In this document: positions 15,507 to 23,909 of the stretch, in pieces
How the letters are laid out: each line of letters begins with the position of its first letter
How positions within the stretch are numbered: the first letter of the stretch is position 1
NCBI RefSeq assembly: GCF_001730225.1
Contig: NZ_MIJE01000030.1
Span: 1-64,000, forward strand
Direction of reading: 5' to 3'
Source of the DNA: Desulfuribacillus alkaliarsenatis
Lineage (GTDB): Bacteria; Bacillota; Bacilli; Desulfuribacillales; Desulfuribacillaceae
DNA length: 64,000 bases
The notes under the pieces: generated by a model
What the model was told of the DNA's origin: nothing
Databases searched by the model: none
Seen by the model: the letters and a program-made list of their open reading frames with translations, nothing else
Program-made: the position numbers and the translations under genes

Positions 15507-15603
15507 GGGAAGATAATAATCAAAGGTATAATTAAAAACTAAACACGTTGCCTCTCTACACATAATTAACATGTTATTTCTTGAATGTTTTAAGAGTTTC
15601 TCT

Positions 15604-15668
15604 GATGATTTAGATATAGATAATTTTTAATCATTTTGATGAGATAGATATATCTATTGAGAATCATC
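15604..15668. promoter_or_regulatory. Nested inverted repeats upstream of the first symporter
   Basis: GATGATT (15604-15610) and AATCATC (15662-15668) form an outer inverted repeat around a perfect 14-base palindrome ATAGATATATCTAT (15644-15657). The segment lies 66-130 bases before the start of the symporter gene and is the only structured part of the 227-base gap. It is a candidate regulator-binding region; no regulator can be assigned. Confidence 0.45.
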
Positions 15669-15733
15669 ATACACTGGATAGTGGATGCTAGTTCAAGAAA
15701 TTGCATAACAATTAGTTGTGGGGAGGTTTTCTC

Positions 15734-17062
15734 ATGGTCAAAAACTATTTAGGATTACTACATCCAAGATCGTTAAAAGAAATGAATAGTCACCTGCAAA
15801 ATATGATTAAAGGCCGTCTATGGGTTAAAATTCTTATTGCCTTGTTTTTAGGGATATTTGTTGGTTTTTTGTTAGGCCCAGACGCAGGTCTTGTTGATCA
15901 AGATAAAGCTAATGTTATAGGTAACTGGCTCGCGCTTCCTGGTCAGATATTCTTAAGTCTGATTCAGATGATTGTTGTTCCTTTAGTATTTGCTTCGATT
16001 ATAACGGGTTTAGCCTCAAGTGAGGATATGGAACAATTGAAGAAGCTAGGGATTCGTGCTGTACTATTCTTTGTTATCACAACAACGATTGCGATTATTA
16101 TAGGTTTAGCGATTGCTGATTTGATTCAGCCTGGGCAATACATAGATAACACTGCTATAGAAGTGACAATGGAAGGTGCTGTAGGGCAGCATGTGGATGG
16201 CCCCATAGAAGCCCCTTCGATTACGGAAATGCCACAGGTTATCGCCAACATACTGCCAGATAACCCCTTGGGAGCAATGGTAGAAAAGCAAATGCTCCAA
16301 GTAGTTCTGTTTGCTGTTATCCTAGGAATGGCTATATTAGCAATGGCGCCTCAGCAAGCAAAAATATTATTAGATTTACTAGGAGCAATCCAGGAGGTTG
16401 CAATGACAGTCGTTAAGTGGGCTATGGTTTTAGCACCGTTTGCTGTCTTTGGTCTAATTGCACAAACGACAATCCGTACTGGCTTAGACGCATTATTAGG
16501 GATGACCGTTTATATGGGTTCTGTAATATTGGGTTTGTTTATACTGTTGATTTTCTACTTAATGATTGTTGCTACGATTATTAGGCAGCCAATTGGATGG
16601 TTTATGAAGTCTATTAAAGATGTGCAGCTACTAGCTTTTTCTACATCAAGCTCGGCAGCAGTTATGCCACTATCGATTAAGACTGCTGAAGATAAGCTAG
16701 GAGTTAGACCGTCTACATCACAATTCATAATCCCGTTGGGAGCAACAATTAATATGAATGGAACTGCTCTATATCAAGGAGTAGCGACGATGTTTTTGGC
16801 CCAGGTATACCAGATTGAACTAAGTATGGCTGCATTAGCACTTGTTGTTGTTACTACAGTTGGAGCATCGATTGGCTCTCCAGCGACACCCGGGGTAGGT
16901 ATTGTGATTTTAGCCATGGTACTTAGTAGCGTCGGTATTCCACCTGAAGGAATAGCCTTGATACTTGGAGTAGACCGTATCTTAGATATGACCCGAACTG
17001 CTATCAACGTAACAGGTGACTTAACAGCATGTTTGGTAATGGACAAATGGATTAAAGGATAA
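15734..17062 (+). CDS. Dicarboxylate/amino acid:cation symporter (DAACS, GltP/DctA-like)
   Basis: The 442-residue product belongs to the glutamate/dicarboxylate symporter family, which imports glutamate, aspartate or C4-dicarboxylates with Na+ or H+. The Ser-rich re-entrant loop AFSTSSSAAVMPLS, the NMNGTALYQG motif of transmembrane helix 7 and the DRILDMTRTAINVTGD stretch of helix 8 are all present, including the Arg and Asp residues that select substrate and cation. Hydrophobic segments number about eight plus two re-entrant loops. I chose ATG at 15734 (GGGGAGG eight bases upstream) over the GTG at 15716. A second family member follows 164 bases later. Confidence 0.92.
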   Translation: MVKNYLGLLHPRSLKEMNSHLQNMIKGRLWVKILIALFLGIFVGFLLGPDAGLVDQDKANVIGNWLALPGQIFLSLIQMIVVPLVFASIITGLASSEDMEQLKKLGIRAVLFFVITTTIAIIIGLAIADLIQPGQYIDNTAIEVTMEGAVGQHVDGPIEAPSITEMPQVIANILPDNPLGAMVEKQMLQVVLFAVILGMAILAMAPQQAKILLDLLGAIQEVAMTVVKWAMVLAPFAVFGLIAQTTIRTGLDALLGMTVYMGSVILGLFILLIFYLMIVATIIRQPIGWFMKSIKDVQLLAFSTSSSAAVMPLSIKTAEDKLGVRPSTSQFIIPLGATINMNGTALYQGVATMFLAQVYQIELSMAALALVVVTTVGASIGSPATPGVGIVILAMVLSSVGIPPEGIALILGVDRILDMTRTAINVTGDLTACLVMDKWIKG

Positions 17063-17226
17063 ACGCTTTAAATTGCTAAATTCTCTATTATAAATCTAAA
17101 ATCTGAATATTTTATGAATTTAGCATTTTCGCAATACTCTTTTAAATTGCAATTTTTGCTAGAATAGTGAAAAATATAGATATGGGCCTTTAGTAGGCTA
17201 ATAAAATAAAGAAGAGGAGTAGGAAA

Positions 17227-18414
17227 ATGCAAAAATTTGGTTTATTGCCAAGGTTGATTGCTGCCATTCTTTTAGGTATTGTCATTGGTACGTTTTTACC
17301 TGAGTGGGTTATTCGTGTTTTGGTAACCTTTAACGGCATTTTCGGTAGTTTTCTTTCATTCATCATTCCATTAATTATCATTGGTTTTATTGCACCGGGA
17401 ATTGGCGACTTAGGTAGAAAAGCAGGGAAAATGCTCGGGATTAATGCGGGTATTGCCTATGTTTCTACGGTAATAGCAGGGACACTTGCGTTTTTTGTAA
17501 GTATCATGATATTACCAAATATTATCGAAGTAGGAAGCTTTATTACTGGTGGTGTTGAAGACACAGAAGCCATCAAGGTACTTCCAATAATCGAGCTTGC
17601 AATTCCACCGATTATGGGTGTAATTACAGCATTGGTTTTAGCGTTTACATTAGGATTAGGTATTGCTGCTATTCCTGGTGATACGTTAAAGAATTTCATG
17701 GCAGATTTTCAAGGTATTATTAAGCTAGTGATTACAAAAGTAATTATTCCATTATTACCAATTCATATTTTAGGTATCTTTGCAAACATGACCTATGGTG
17801 GTCAAGTAGGTACAGTATTATCTGTATTTGCGAAGGTGTTTGTAATGGTTATTGCAATCCATATCATTTATATTATCTTCCAGTACACGGTAGCATCTTC
17901 AGTGGGTGGAGGTAATCCGTTTAAGCTAATTCGCACAATGCTACCAGCTTACTTCACAGCTATCGGTACACAATCATCGGCAGCAACAATTCCAGTTACA
18001 TTAAGACAAACTAAGAGAAATGGCATTAAAGATGAAGTTGCTGACTTTGCAGTACCGTTATCAGCAACAATCCATCTTTCAGGTAGTACAATTTCACTTG
18101 TAGCTTGCGCAATCGCTATCATGTTCTTAACTGGAATGGACGTAGCTTTTGGAGCTTTATTACCGTTCATCTTAATGTTAGCAGTAACTATGGTTGCAGC
18201 TCCTGGAGTACCTGGTGGTGCAGTTATGGCAGCACTAGGACTATTAGAGTCTATGCTTCTATTTGACCCTACGTTAATCTCGTTAATGATTGCGTTATAT
18301 CTTGCACAGGATAGCTTTGGTACGGCGGCTAACGTAACAGGAGACGGTGCTATTGCAGTTATCATGAATAAGATTTCTGGTAACAAGCTAGAGGATGTTT
18401 CTAAAGATATCTAA
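17227..18414 (+). CDS. Divergent dicarboxylate/amino acid:cation symporter family protein
   Basis: The 395-residue product is a more distant member of the same symporter superfamily. It has the same layout, with a Ser-rich loop AIGTQSSAATIPVTLRQ, an equivalent of helix 7 at SATIHLSGSTISL (where the canonical NMNGT is changed to HLSGS), and ...DSFGTAANVTGDGAIAVIMNK corresponding to helix 8. The altered helix-7 motif suggests another ion or substrate from its neighbour. RBS AGAGGAG precedes the ATG. A strong terminator lies 60 bases after the stop. Confidence 0.85.
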   Translation: MQKFGLLPRLIAAILLGIVIGTFLPEWVIRVLVTFNGIFGSFLSFIIPLIIIGFIAPGIGDLGRKAGKMLGINAGIAYVSTVIAGTLAFFVSIMILPNIIEVGSFITGGVEDTEAIKVLPIIELAIPPIMGVITALVLAFTLGLGIAAIPGDTLKNFMADFQGIIKLVITKVIIPLLPIHILGIFANMTYGGQVGTVLSVFAKVFVMVIAIHIIYIIFQYTVASSVGGGNPFKLIRTMLPAYFTAIGTQSSAATIPVTLRQTKRNGIKDEVADFAVPLSATIHLSGSTISLVACAIAIMFLTGMDVAFGALLPFILMLAVTMVAAPGVPGGAVMAALGLLESMLLFDPTLISLMIALYLAQDSFGTAANVTGDGAIAVIMNKISGNKLEDVSKDI

Positions 18415-18474
18415 TAAAGATACTAAATATGTTGATGCAAAAATGTATGATATAAGCAATAAAGTATAATATAA

Positions 18475-18528
18475 ATAAGCTGCGCTTAAATGTCAGGATT
18501 AGACGTTTAAGCGCAGCTTATATTTTTA
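18475..18528 (+). terminator. Rho-independent terminator after the symporter genes
   Basis: A near-perfect stem (ATAAGCTGCGCTTAAA with TTTAAGCGCAGCTTAT, extended by GTC/GAC) and short loop are followed by ATTTTTATA. It closes the symporter transcript just before the padR promoter. Confidence 0.9.
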
Positions 18529-18549
18529 TAGAAGTAGTTAAAATATATA

Positions 18550-18631
18550 TTGACAATTATATCGTCTGGCGATATAATCTAATTACTGTATATCGGCTTA
18601 CGATGTATCGTCGGTAGATATATCGCTAGCA
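18550..18631 (+). promoter_or_regulatory. padR promoter with three phased operator sites
   Basis: TTGACA (18550-18555), exactly 17 bases, then TATAAT (18573-18578) form a consensus sigma-A promoter. An inverted repeat ATATCG-N5-CGATAT (18559-18575) fills the spacer and touches the -10 box. A second copy ATATCG-N5-CGATGT lies at 18590-18606, and a third left half ATATCG at 18620-18625. The copies are 31 and 30 bases apart, about three helical turns. This is a likely autoregulatory array for the PadR protein encoded just downstream. Confidence 0.7.
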
Positions 18632-18706
18632 GATGCAATCGCATAGTTTTCAAGAAAAACTTAGAAATAAATAATAACAATATAGACAAAGATTGTAGGT
18701 GAGATA

Positions 18707-19030
18707 ATGTCAAAAACACAAGAAACAGGTGCATTAACCGAAGCTATTTACTATATTTTATTGGCTGTTCACACACCGCTACATGGATATGGGATTATGC
18801 AATACGTGAGTGAAATTAGCAATGAAAGAGTGAGGCTAGGACCTGGTACGTTATATGGAGCAATTAACAACATGCTAGCAAAGGGCTGGATAGAGAGTGT
18901 GCAGACTCCAGTTGACGATAGAAAAAAGGAATATATGATTACTTCTCTTGGTAGGGAAGTTGTTCAGAAAGAAATCACTAGATTGGAAGAGCTACTTAAA
19001 AATGGGCGAAAAATAGCACGAGGTGAATAA
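18707..19030 (+). CDS. PadR-family transcriptional regulator
   Basis: The 107-residue product is a small PadR-type winged-helix regulator: ALTEAIYYILLAVHTPLHGYGIM at the start (helices 1-2), the wing-preceding LGPGTLYGAINNMLAKGWIE with the diagnostic GTLYG, and a short C-terminal dimerisation helix. It probably represses its own operon through the ATATCG repeats upstream. RBS TAGGTGAG precedes the ATG. The stop is two bases before the start of a DUF2812 gene, and PadR-DUF2812 pairs are a recurrent arrangement in Firmicutes, sometimes responding to envelope stress or antibiotics. Confidence 0.92.
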   Translation: MSKTQETGALTEAIYYILLAVHTPLHGYGIMQYVSEISNERVRLGPGTLYGAINNMLAKGWIESVQTPVDDRKKEYMITSLGREVVQKEITRLEELLKNGRKIARGE

Positions 19031-19032
19031 TT

Positions 19033-19578
19033 ATGAAAAAAGTAGTACGAAAGTTGTTTGTAAATTTTGAAAAAGAAGAAAAATGGATTAATGAGATGGC
19101 GGCTAAAGGGTTACATCTTGTGGATTATTCTTTAGCTAGATACGTATTTGAGAAAGGAAAACCTGGAGAGTATATATATCGATTGGAATTGTTAGACCAT
19201 CTTCCTAGTAGCGCAGAAGGTCAAGTATATATTGAATCTATGGAGGAGTATGGAGTAGAGTGTGTTGCTACATATTACAGCTGGGCTTTTTTTCGCAAAC
19301 GTGCAACAGAAGGCTCTTTTGATATCTATACGGATTATGATTCTCGAATTAAGCACTATAAAAGTGTAATAACCTTAATTGGGATTGTTGCTGTCGTGAA
19401 TCTAATAATAGCTTTTATGAATACAAACTTAGGATTAAACGCAGAAAACGAATCTGGGAAAATCAGTCTCTATTTGTCGTTGATTAACTGGTTTGTTGTT
19501 ATAGTGCTAACTCCAGTGTTAATTTCTTTTATGATCTCGATGTTCAAACTTAAAAAAGCAAAAAAGCTCTATGAGTGA
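19033..19578 (+). CDS. DUF2812 membrane protein paired with PadR
   Basis: The 181-residue product has the DUF2812 N-terminal domain: KLFVNFEKEEKWINEMAAKG then HLVDYSLARYVFEKGKPGEYIYRLE, with the aromatic YYSWAFFRK near residue 95. Two membrane helices follow (about 115-135 and 150-172) and a basic tail. In other Firmicutes the family is almost always encoded next to a PadR regulator and may modulate it or act in the membrane; the biochemical role is unknown. The gene begins two bases after the padR stop, within the same operon. Confidence 0.85.
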   Translation: MKKVVRKLFVNFEKEEKWINEMAAKGLHLVDYSLARYVFEKGKPGEYIYRLELLDHLPSSAEGQVYIESMEEYGVECVATYYSWAFFRKRATEGSFDIYTDYDSRIKHYKSVITLIGIVAVVNLIIAFMNTNLGLNAENESGKISLYLSLINWFVVIVLTPVLISFMISMFKLKKAKKLYE

Positions 19579-19693
19579 ATCTCGATTGAGTAACTATCTA
19601 TCATAGAATGTATCTGATTATACCTTGCGGAATAAATCGCTTAACTGATGCCTATACTATTAGCTATCCAGAATGAAGTGGAGGAAAATGGAA

Positions 19694-20836
19694 ATGGCTA
19701 TGATTTTATCCTTAGGCACATGTAACCCTCAATACCAGGTTAATCAAGAAACAACGTCCGCGTTTATTGAAAAGCTGTTCTCTAAACATCATCAAGATAT
19801 TAATAGATTGCTACAGGTGGTGCAAAACGGCGAAATATTGAAGAGGCATATATCTGCACCAGCGGATTGGTTTGAACATAAGCATTCATTTCAGGAAAAA
19901 AACGAATTATATATTAAAACAGCAGTAGAATTAGGTGTTGAAGCAATAGACAGATGCCTCGAACACGAGCAGCTAAAGACGCTGTTAGGAAGAAAAGTTA
20001 GTTGTGACGAGATTGATGCTATATTTTTTGTTTCTAGCTCTGGTATAGCTACTCCGACTATTGATGCTAGGATTATGAATCTGCGCTCGTTTTCTCCTCA
20101 CACTAAAAGGGTTCCTATCTGGGGTCTTGGTTGCGCTGGAGGAGTGGCGGGTATCTCTAGAGCCTTTGATTATTGTAAAGCATATCCAGAGGCTAATGTA
20201 CTTGTATTATGTATTGAGCTTTGCAGTTTGACCTTTCAGCGAGAGGATTACTCAAAAAGCAATCTAATTGGGACTTCGCTGTTTGCTGATGGTGTAGCGT
20301 GCGCTTTAGTTAGCGGTGATCAATCAAATCTATTAAACTGGAGAAAAGGTCTTATTGCTAGCTCTGAAGCATCTGCTCGTAAAGCTATTCCAAGAGTCTT
20401 CGATACCATGTCTACGTTCATGCCTAACTCAGAGGATGTTATGGGATGGGACTTGAAGGATGATGGGCTGTATGTAGTATTTTCAAAGGATATCCCATCG
20501 ATAATTCGTAGATGGCTAAAGCCGAATTTAGAAGAATTTCTTACTAGAAACAATATTGCAGCTAAAGACATTAAGCACTTCGTTGCCCACCCCGGTGGCA
20601 AAAAAGTTTTACAGGCGTATAGGGACGCTTTGCAGCTTGACTTTGAGATGACAGAAAAATCCAGATTGGTTTTACAGCAATACGGAAATATGTCATCGCC
20701 GACTGTATTGTTTGTGCTGAGTGAATTTATGGAGAGTACTTATAATGCAAATCAATGTCGTGAAGGTGACATTGGCATAATGCTAGCCCTCGGTCCAGGG
20801 TTTAGTTCTGAGCTAGCTCTGATAAAATGGACGTGA
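19694..20836 (+). CDS. bpsA: Type III polyketide synthase (BpsA-like)
   Basis: The 380-residue product is a chalcone-synthase-type polyketide synthase that extends acyl-CoA starters with malonyl-CoA, making alkylpyrones in Bacillus. The catalytic triad is visible: Cys147 in WGLGCAGGVAG, His299 in HFVAHPGGKK and Asn332 in YGNMSSPTVLF. Several ATGs lie close together; I chose 19694, nine bases after GTGGAGG, giving the start MAMILSLGT. Length is normal. The next gene is the matching methyltransferase, as in the B. subtilis bpsA-bpsB pair. Product identity (triketide or tetraketide alkylpyrone) is inferred from the family. Confidence 0.9.
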   Translation: MAMILSLGTCNPQYQVNQETTSAFIEKLFSKHHQDINRLLQVVQNGEILKRHISAPADWFEHKHSFQEKNELYIKTAVELGVEAIDRCLEHEQLKTLLGRKVSCDEIDAIFFVSSSGIATPTIDARIMNLRSFSPHTKRVPIWGLGCAGGVAGISRAFDYCKAYPEANVLVLCIELCSLTFQREDYSKSNLIGTSLFADGVACALVSGDQSNLLNWRKGLIASSEASARKAIPRVFDTMSTFMPNSEDVMGWDLKDDGLYVVFSKDIPSIIRRWLKPNLEEFLTRNNIAAKDIKHFVAHPGGKKVLQAYRDALQLDFEMTEKSRLVLQQYGNMSSPTVLFVLSEFMESTYNANQCREGDIGIMLALGPGFSSELALIKWT

Positions 20837-20922
20837 ATGGTTAGCGTAAAGGAATAGATTATAGATTAAAAGCTTAAATTAGAGGCAACAATAGGACTAC
20901 CTAGTACTAAGGAGGTCACTAT

Positions 20923-21447
20923 ATGTTGTTTTTAATTGGATTATTAATAGTTGTTATATTACAGAGAATTGGAGAACTACAAATTGCTGCTAGAAATGAG
21001 CAATGGATGCGCGAGCAAGGTGCGGTTGAGCATGGTAAAGAGCATTATAAGTATATAGTTATGATGCACGTTCTATTCTTCGTATCATTGTTAACGGAAG
21101 TGATAGCAAGTGGTGCTGAGCTAGCTACATGGTGGTGGATACCGTTTGTTTTATTTATGCTAGCCCAAGCATTGCGTTTTTGGACGATTCGTTCATTGGG
21201 CCAGTATTGGAATACGAAGATTCTAGTAATACCTAATGCAGAAAGGGTGAATAGAGGGCCTTATAGGTTTATTCGTCATCCTAACTATTTAATTGTTGCA
21301 CTTGAGATTATTGCTATACCTTTGATTTTTCAAGCCTTTATTACGGCAGCTGTTTTTACTGTTCTTAACGCCTGGATACTACTATATGTGCGTATTCCAG
21401 CGGAAGAGAAAGCACTCAGGCTGCTTGCGGGCGAAAAACTTAGCTAA
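20923..21447 (+). CDS. bpsB: Isoprenylcysteine carboxyl methyltransferase-family membrane protein (BpsB/YpbQ-like)
   Basis: The 174-residue product has about four membrane helices and the ICMT-family C-terminal signature RGPYRFIRHPNYLIVALEI, which binds SAM, with EEKAL near the end. In B. subtilis the equivalent BpsB (YpbQ) methylates the alkylpyrones made by BpsA to alkylpyrone methyl ethers. It lies 86 bases after bpsA on the same strand with AAGGAGG seven bases before its ATG. Synteny with the PKS gene is the main support for this role. Confidence 0.88.
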   Translation: MLFLIGLLIVVILQRIGELQIAARNEQWMREQGAVEHGKEHYKYIVMMHVLFFVSLLTEVIASGAELATWWWIPFVLFMLAQALRFWTIRSLGQYWNTKILVIPNAERVNRGPYRFIRHPNYLIVALEIIAIPLIFQAFITAAVFTVLNAWILLYVRIPAEEKALRLLAGEKLS

Positions 21448-21493
21448 ATAAAGAAGATAGTGAATCTTTTCACGAAATAGCCCTAAAGTATCA

Positions 21494-21558
21494 TTGTATT
21501 ACAACACATTCTCTTGTATAATCAGAGCTAACAGTATGTGAATGTGAGAACATTCACA
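21494..21558 (+). promoter_or_regulatory. ndh promoter and downstream palindrome
   Basis: TTGTAT (21494-21499), a 17-base spacer and TATAAT (21517-21522) form a promoter. From 21537 to 21558 lies a perfect palindrome TGTGAATGT-GAGA-ACATTCACA, placed where transcription would begin or just after. It recalls redox-regulator sites of the Rex type (TTGTGAA...TTCACAA), but its central spacing is four bases longer than the Rex consensus, so the regulator is uncertain. Confidence 0.6.
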
Positions 21559-21599
21559 AGCATGTACTTAATTCGGATGATAAACGGAGGTTCCTGAAA

Positions 21600-22850
21600 A
21601 TGAATCAAGAGAAGCAACAAGACAGAAAAAGAGTAGTAATTTTGGGTGCTGGCTATGGCGGTGTAATTACAGCTCAAGGGCTTAGTAAGCTAGCGAACAA
21701 GTTACATATAGATATTACGCTAGTAAACAAGCATAACTATCATCAAATGGTAACAAAGCTGCACGAGCCTGCGGGCGGGCACTTAGATGGTGATGAAGTT
21801 CGCATTCCGCTTAGCAAGCTAATCGATGATAATGTTAAACTTGTTAAAGGTGTTGTAAGCAGGATTAACCCTGAAGAACAAAAAGTTTTACTTGAGGATC
21901 AGGAATTAGCATACGACTATTTAGTTATAGGCTTAGGATCAGATCCTGAGTATTTTGGCATTCCAGGACTGAAGGAAAACAGCTATCCACTTCGCAGTTT
22001 AAATGCAGCGAGGTTAATTAAAGTACAAATAGAGAGCTGTCTTGCAAAGTATAAAACAGACGAATGTAAAGACGGACTGCTGAATTTCGTAATTGGTGGA
22101 GCTGGATTTACTGGTGTTGAATTAGCTGGAGAACTAGGGGAATGGCTACCTAAGGTAGCACCTAAATATGATGTACCGTTAGACAAAATTAGGCTTATTT
22201 GTGCAGAAGCAGCTCCAACGGTGATGCCAGGGTTTGATGAAGAATTATCAAAGAAGACGGCTGAAATATTACAGAATAAAGGTGTGGAACTAAAGCTAGG
22301 AGTGCCAATTAAGGAAGTCACAGCAGATTACGTACAAATTGGTGAAGAGCAAATCCCTTCAAAAATGGTAATCTGGACAGGTGGAGTTCGAGGTAATACG
22401 GTACTTGAAGATTCAGGATTTAGTACACAGCGTGGTCGTGCAAATATAAACGAGAAACTACAATCTATCAACTATGACAATGTATTTATAATTGGTGATA
22501 GCTCTATATTCTTAGATGAGAATGGACGTGGCTTGCCCCCTACTGCGCAGATTGCAATGCAGCAAGGTGAGCACTTAGTGAAGAATCTAGAGAAATATTT
22601 AACAGGAAAAGAAATGGATGCATTCACATTCGTAAATCGTGGTGTAGTTGCATCGATAGGTCCATCTGATGCTGTAGGTATGGTCTTTGGCAAATACCGA
22701 ATTGAGGGTAAAATAGCAGTTTGGATGAAGAAAGTTGTGCATTACCGTTATCTGTATATTTTTGGTGGGTTACCGTTGGTAGTGAGGGGTCTAATGGGAA
22801 ACTTACCAAAGGTTAACTTAAAGGAAAACTATACTACTCAAAACGGCTAG
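21600..22850 (+). CDS. ndh: Type II NADH dehydrogenase (NDH-2)
   Basis: The 416-residue product is a single-subunit, FAD-containing NADH:quinone oxidoreductase that does not pump protons. The FAD-binding motif VVILGAGYGGVITAQ is at residues 12-26, the NADH-binding GGAGFTGVELAGELGEW at about 166-182, and the second FAD motif NVFIIGDSSIF at about 295-305. TAQIAMQQGEH is the quinone-site helix typical of NDH-2. The C-terminal amphipathic segment should hold it at the membrane. RBS CGGAGG precedes the ATG by nine bases. It stands alone between its own promoter and a strong terminator. Confidence 0.92.
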   Translation: MNQEKQQDRKRVVILGAGYGGVITAQGLSKLANKLHIDITLVNKHNYHQMVTKLHEPAGGHLDGDEVRIPLSKLIDDNVKLVKGVVSRINPEEQKVLLEDQELAYDYLVIGLGSDPEYFGIPGLKENSYPLRSLNAARLIKVQIESCLAKYKTDECKDGLLNFVIGGAGFTGVELAGELGEWLPKVAPKYDVPLDKIRLICAEAAPTVMPGFDEELSKKTAEILQNKGVELKLGVPIKEVTADYVQIGEEQIPSKMVIWTGGVRGNTVLEDSGFSTQRGRANINEKLQSINYDNVFIIGDSSIFLDENGRGLPPTAQIAMQQGEHLVKNLEKYLTGKEMDAFTFVNRGVVASIGPSDAVGMVFGKYRIEGKIAVWMKKVVHYRYLYIFGGLPLVVRGLMGNLPKVNLKENYTTQNG

Positions 22851-22957
22851 ATTATGAAGTAGTTAACACCAACTATAGTTAAATTCCAATACAGTTAACC
22901 TATAATTAATAATAGAATGTGTGTGGTTTTGTGTATAATATAAAATAACAATGTGTA

Positions 22958-22992
22958 GAATCGAGGCATAGTAAGCTCTCGATTCTTTTTTT
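22958..22992 (+). terminator. Rho-independent terminator after ndh
   Basis: GAATCGAG and CTCGATTC form a perfect eight-base stem with a 12-base loop, followed by seven T residues. Confidence 0.9.
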
Positions 22993-23047
22993 GGTACATC
23001 AGAATTTACAGTGTGACATTTACATTTCGGTGATAGGAGTGAGTACT

Positions 23048-23890
23048 TTGGCCAAACTATTTGAAAATGTTCTACTCGTATGTGATATGGATGGGACATT
23101 ATTAGATAGCTCTGATAAAATAAGCTTGGAAAACAAAGCTGCAATGCAGTATTTTGTAGATAATGGCGGTAGTTTGAGCATTGCTACAGGTAGGAAAGAA
23201 ACGTCAGTAGCACCATATCTGCATGATTTGCCAATTAATGCACCCGCTATACTATATAATGGGTCTATAATCTATGATTTCGACCAAAATCTAGTACTAT
23301 GGGAGAAGAGTCTAGAAGATGCATTAGAAGAGCTTTTGTTGCGTATTTACAATGACTTTAAAGAAGTTGGATTAGAAATATATAAGGACAACGATATTTT
23401 ATTAATCAGGCGTAATTCATATACAGAATTTCATAGACAGAAAGAGCCATATCTTGATAAAGAGCATGTGCTAACGGAGCTTGAATTACCTTGGCGTAAG
23501 GTGCTATTTGCAGCAGAACCTGATGAACTAACAAAGGTAGAAGCGTATATTAATAGCTACTTCAATAAATTGAATATAGTTACTGATAATATGCCCTTTC
23601 GCATGTGTCGCTCGGAGCGCTTTTTTCTGGAATGGTTACCTATAGGAGTGTCAAAAGGAAATGCTTTAGAAGTACTAAAACAACAATTTGGTTACAAGGA
23701 ATATTCCATTGTCACTGTTGGCAATGAAACGAATGATTTAGAGATGCTCTGTAGCCCATATGTGGGCTTTGCAGTTGAGAATGCCCATCCAGAAGCTAAA
23801 GAAGTAGCGATGCATATGTGTTCGCATCATGACTACCATGCTATTGCCAATGTAATAGAATGGCTAGAAAGTGTCTATAATAGAAAATGA
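23048..23890 (+). CDS. Cof-type HAD-superfamily phosphatase
   Basis: The 280-residue product is a class IIB HAD hydrolase (Cof/YwpJ type) that dephosphorylates small phospho-compounds such as sugar phosphates or flavin precursors. Motif I is VCDMDGTLLDSSDKIS near the N-terminus, motif II is SIATGRKE, and motif III/IV is VTVGNETNDLEML (NETND replaces the common GDxxND). TTG at 23048 is chosen because AGGAG ends eight bases before it; a GTG at 23039 is inside that site. The next gene begins 19 bases after the stop. Confidence 0.85.
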   Translation: MAKLFENVLLVCDMDGTLLDSSDKISLENKAAMQYFVDNGGSLSIATGRKETSVAPYLHDLPINAPAILYNGSIIYDFDQNLVLWEKSLEDALEELLLRIYNDFKEVGLEIYKDNDILLIRRNSYTEFHRQKEPYLDKEHVLTELELPWRKVLFAAEPDELTKVEAYINSYFNKLNIVTDNMPFRMCRSERFFLEWLPIGVSKGNALEVLKQQFGYKEYSIVTVGNETNDLEMLCSPYVGFAVENAHPEAKEVAMHMCSHHDYHAIANVIEWLESVYNRK

Positions 23891-23909
23891 GAGGGGTAGG
23901 TGTATATCT

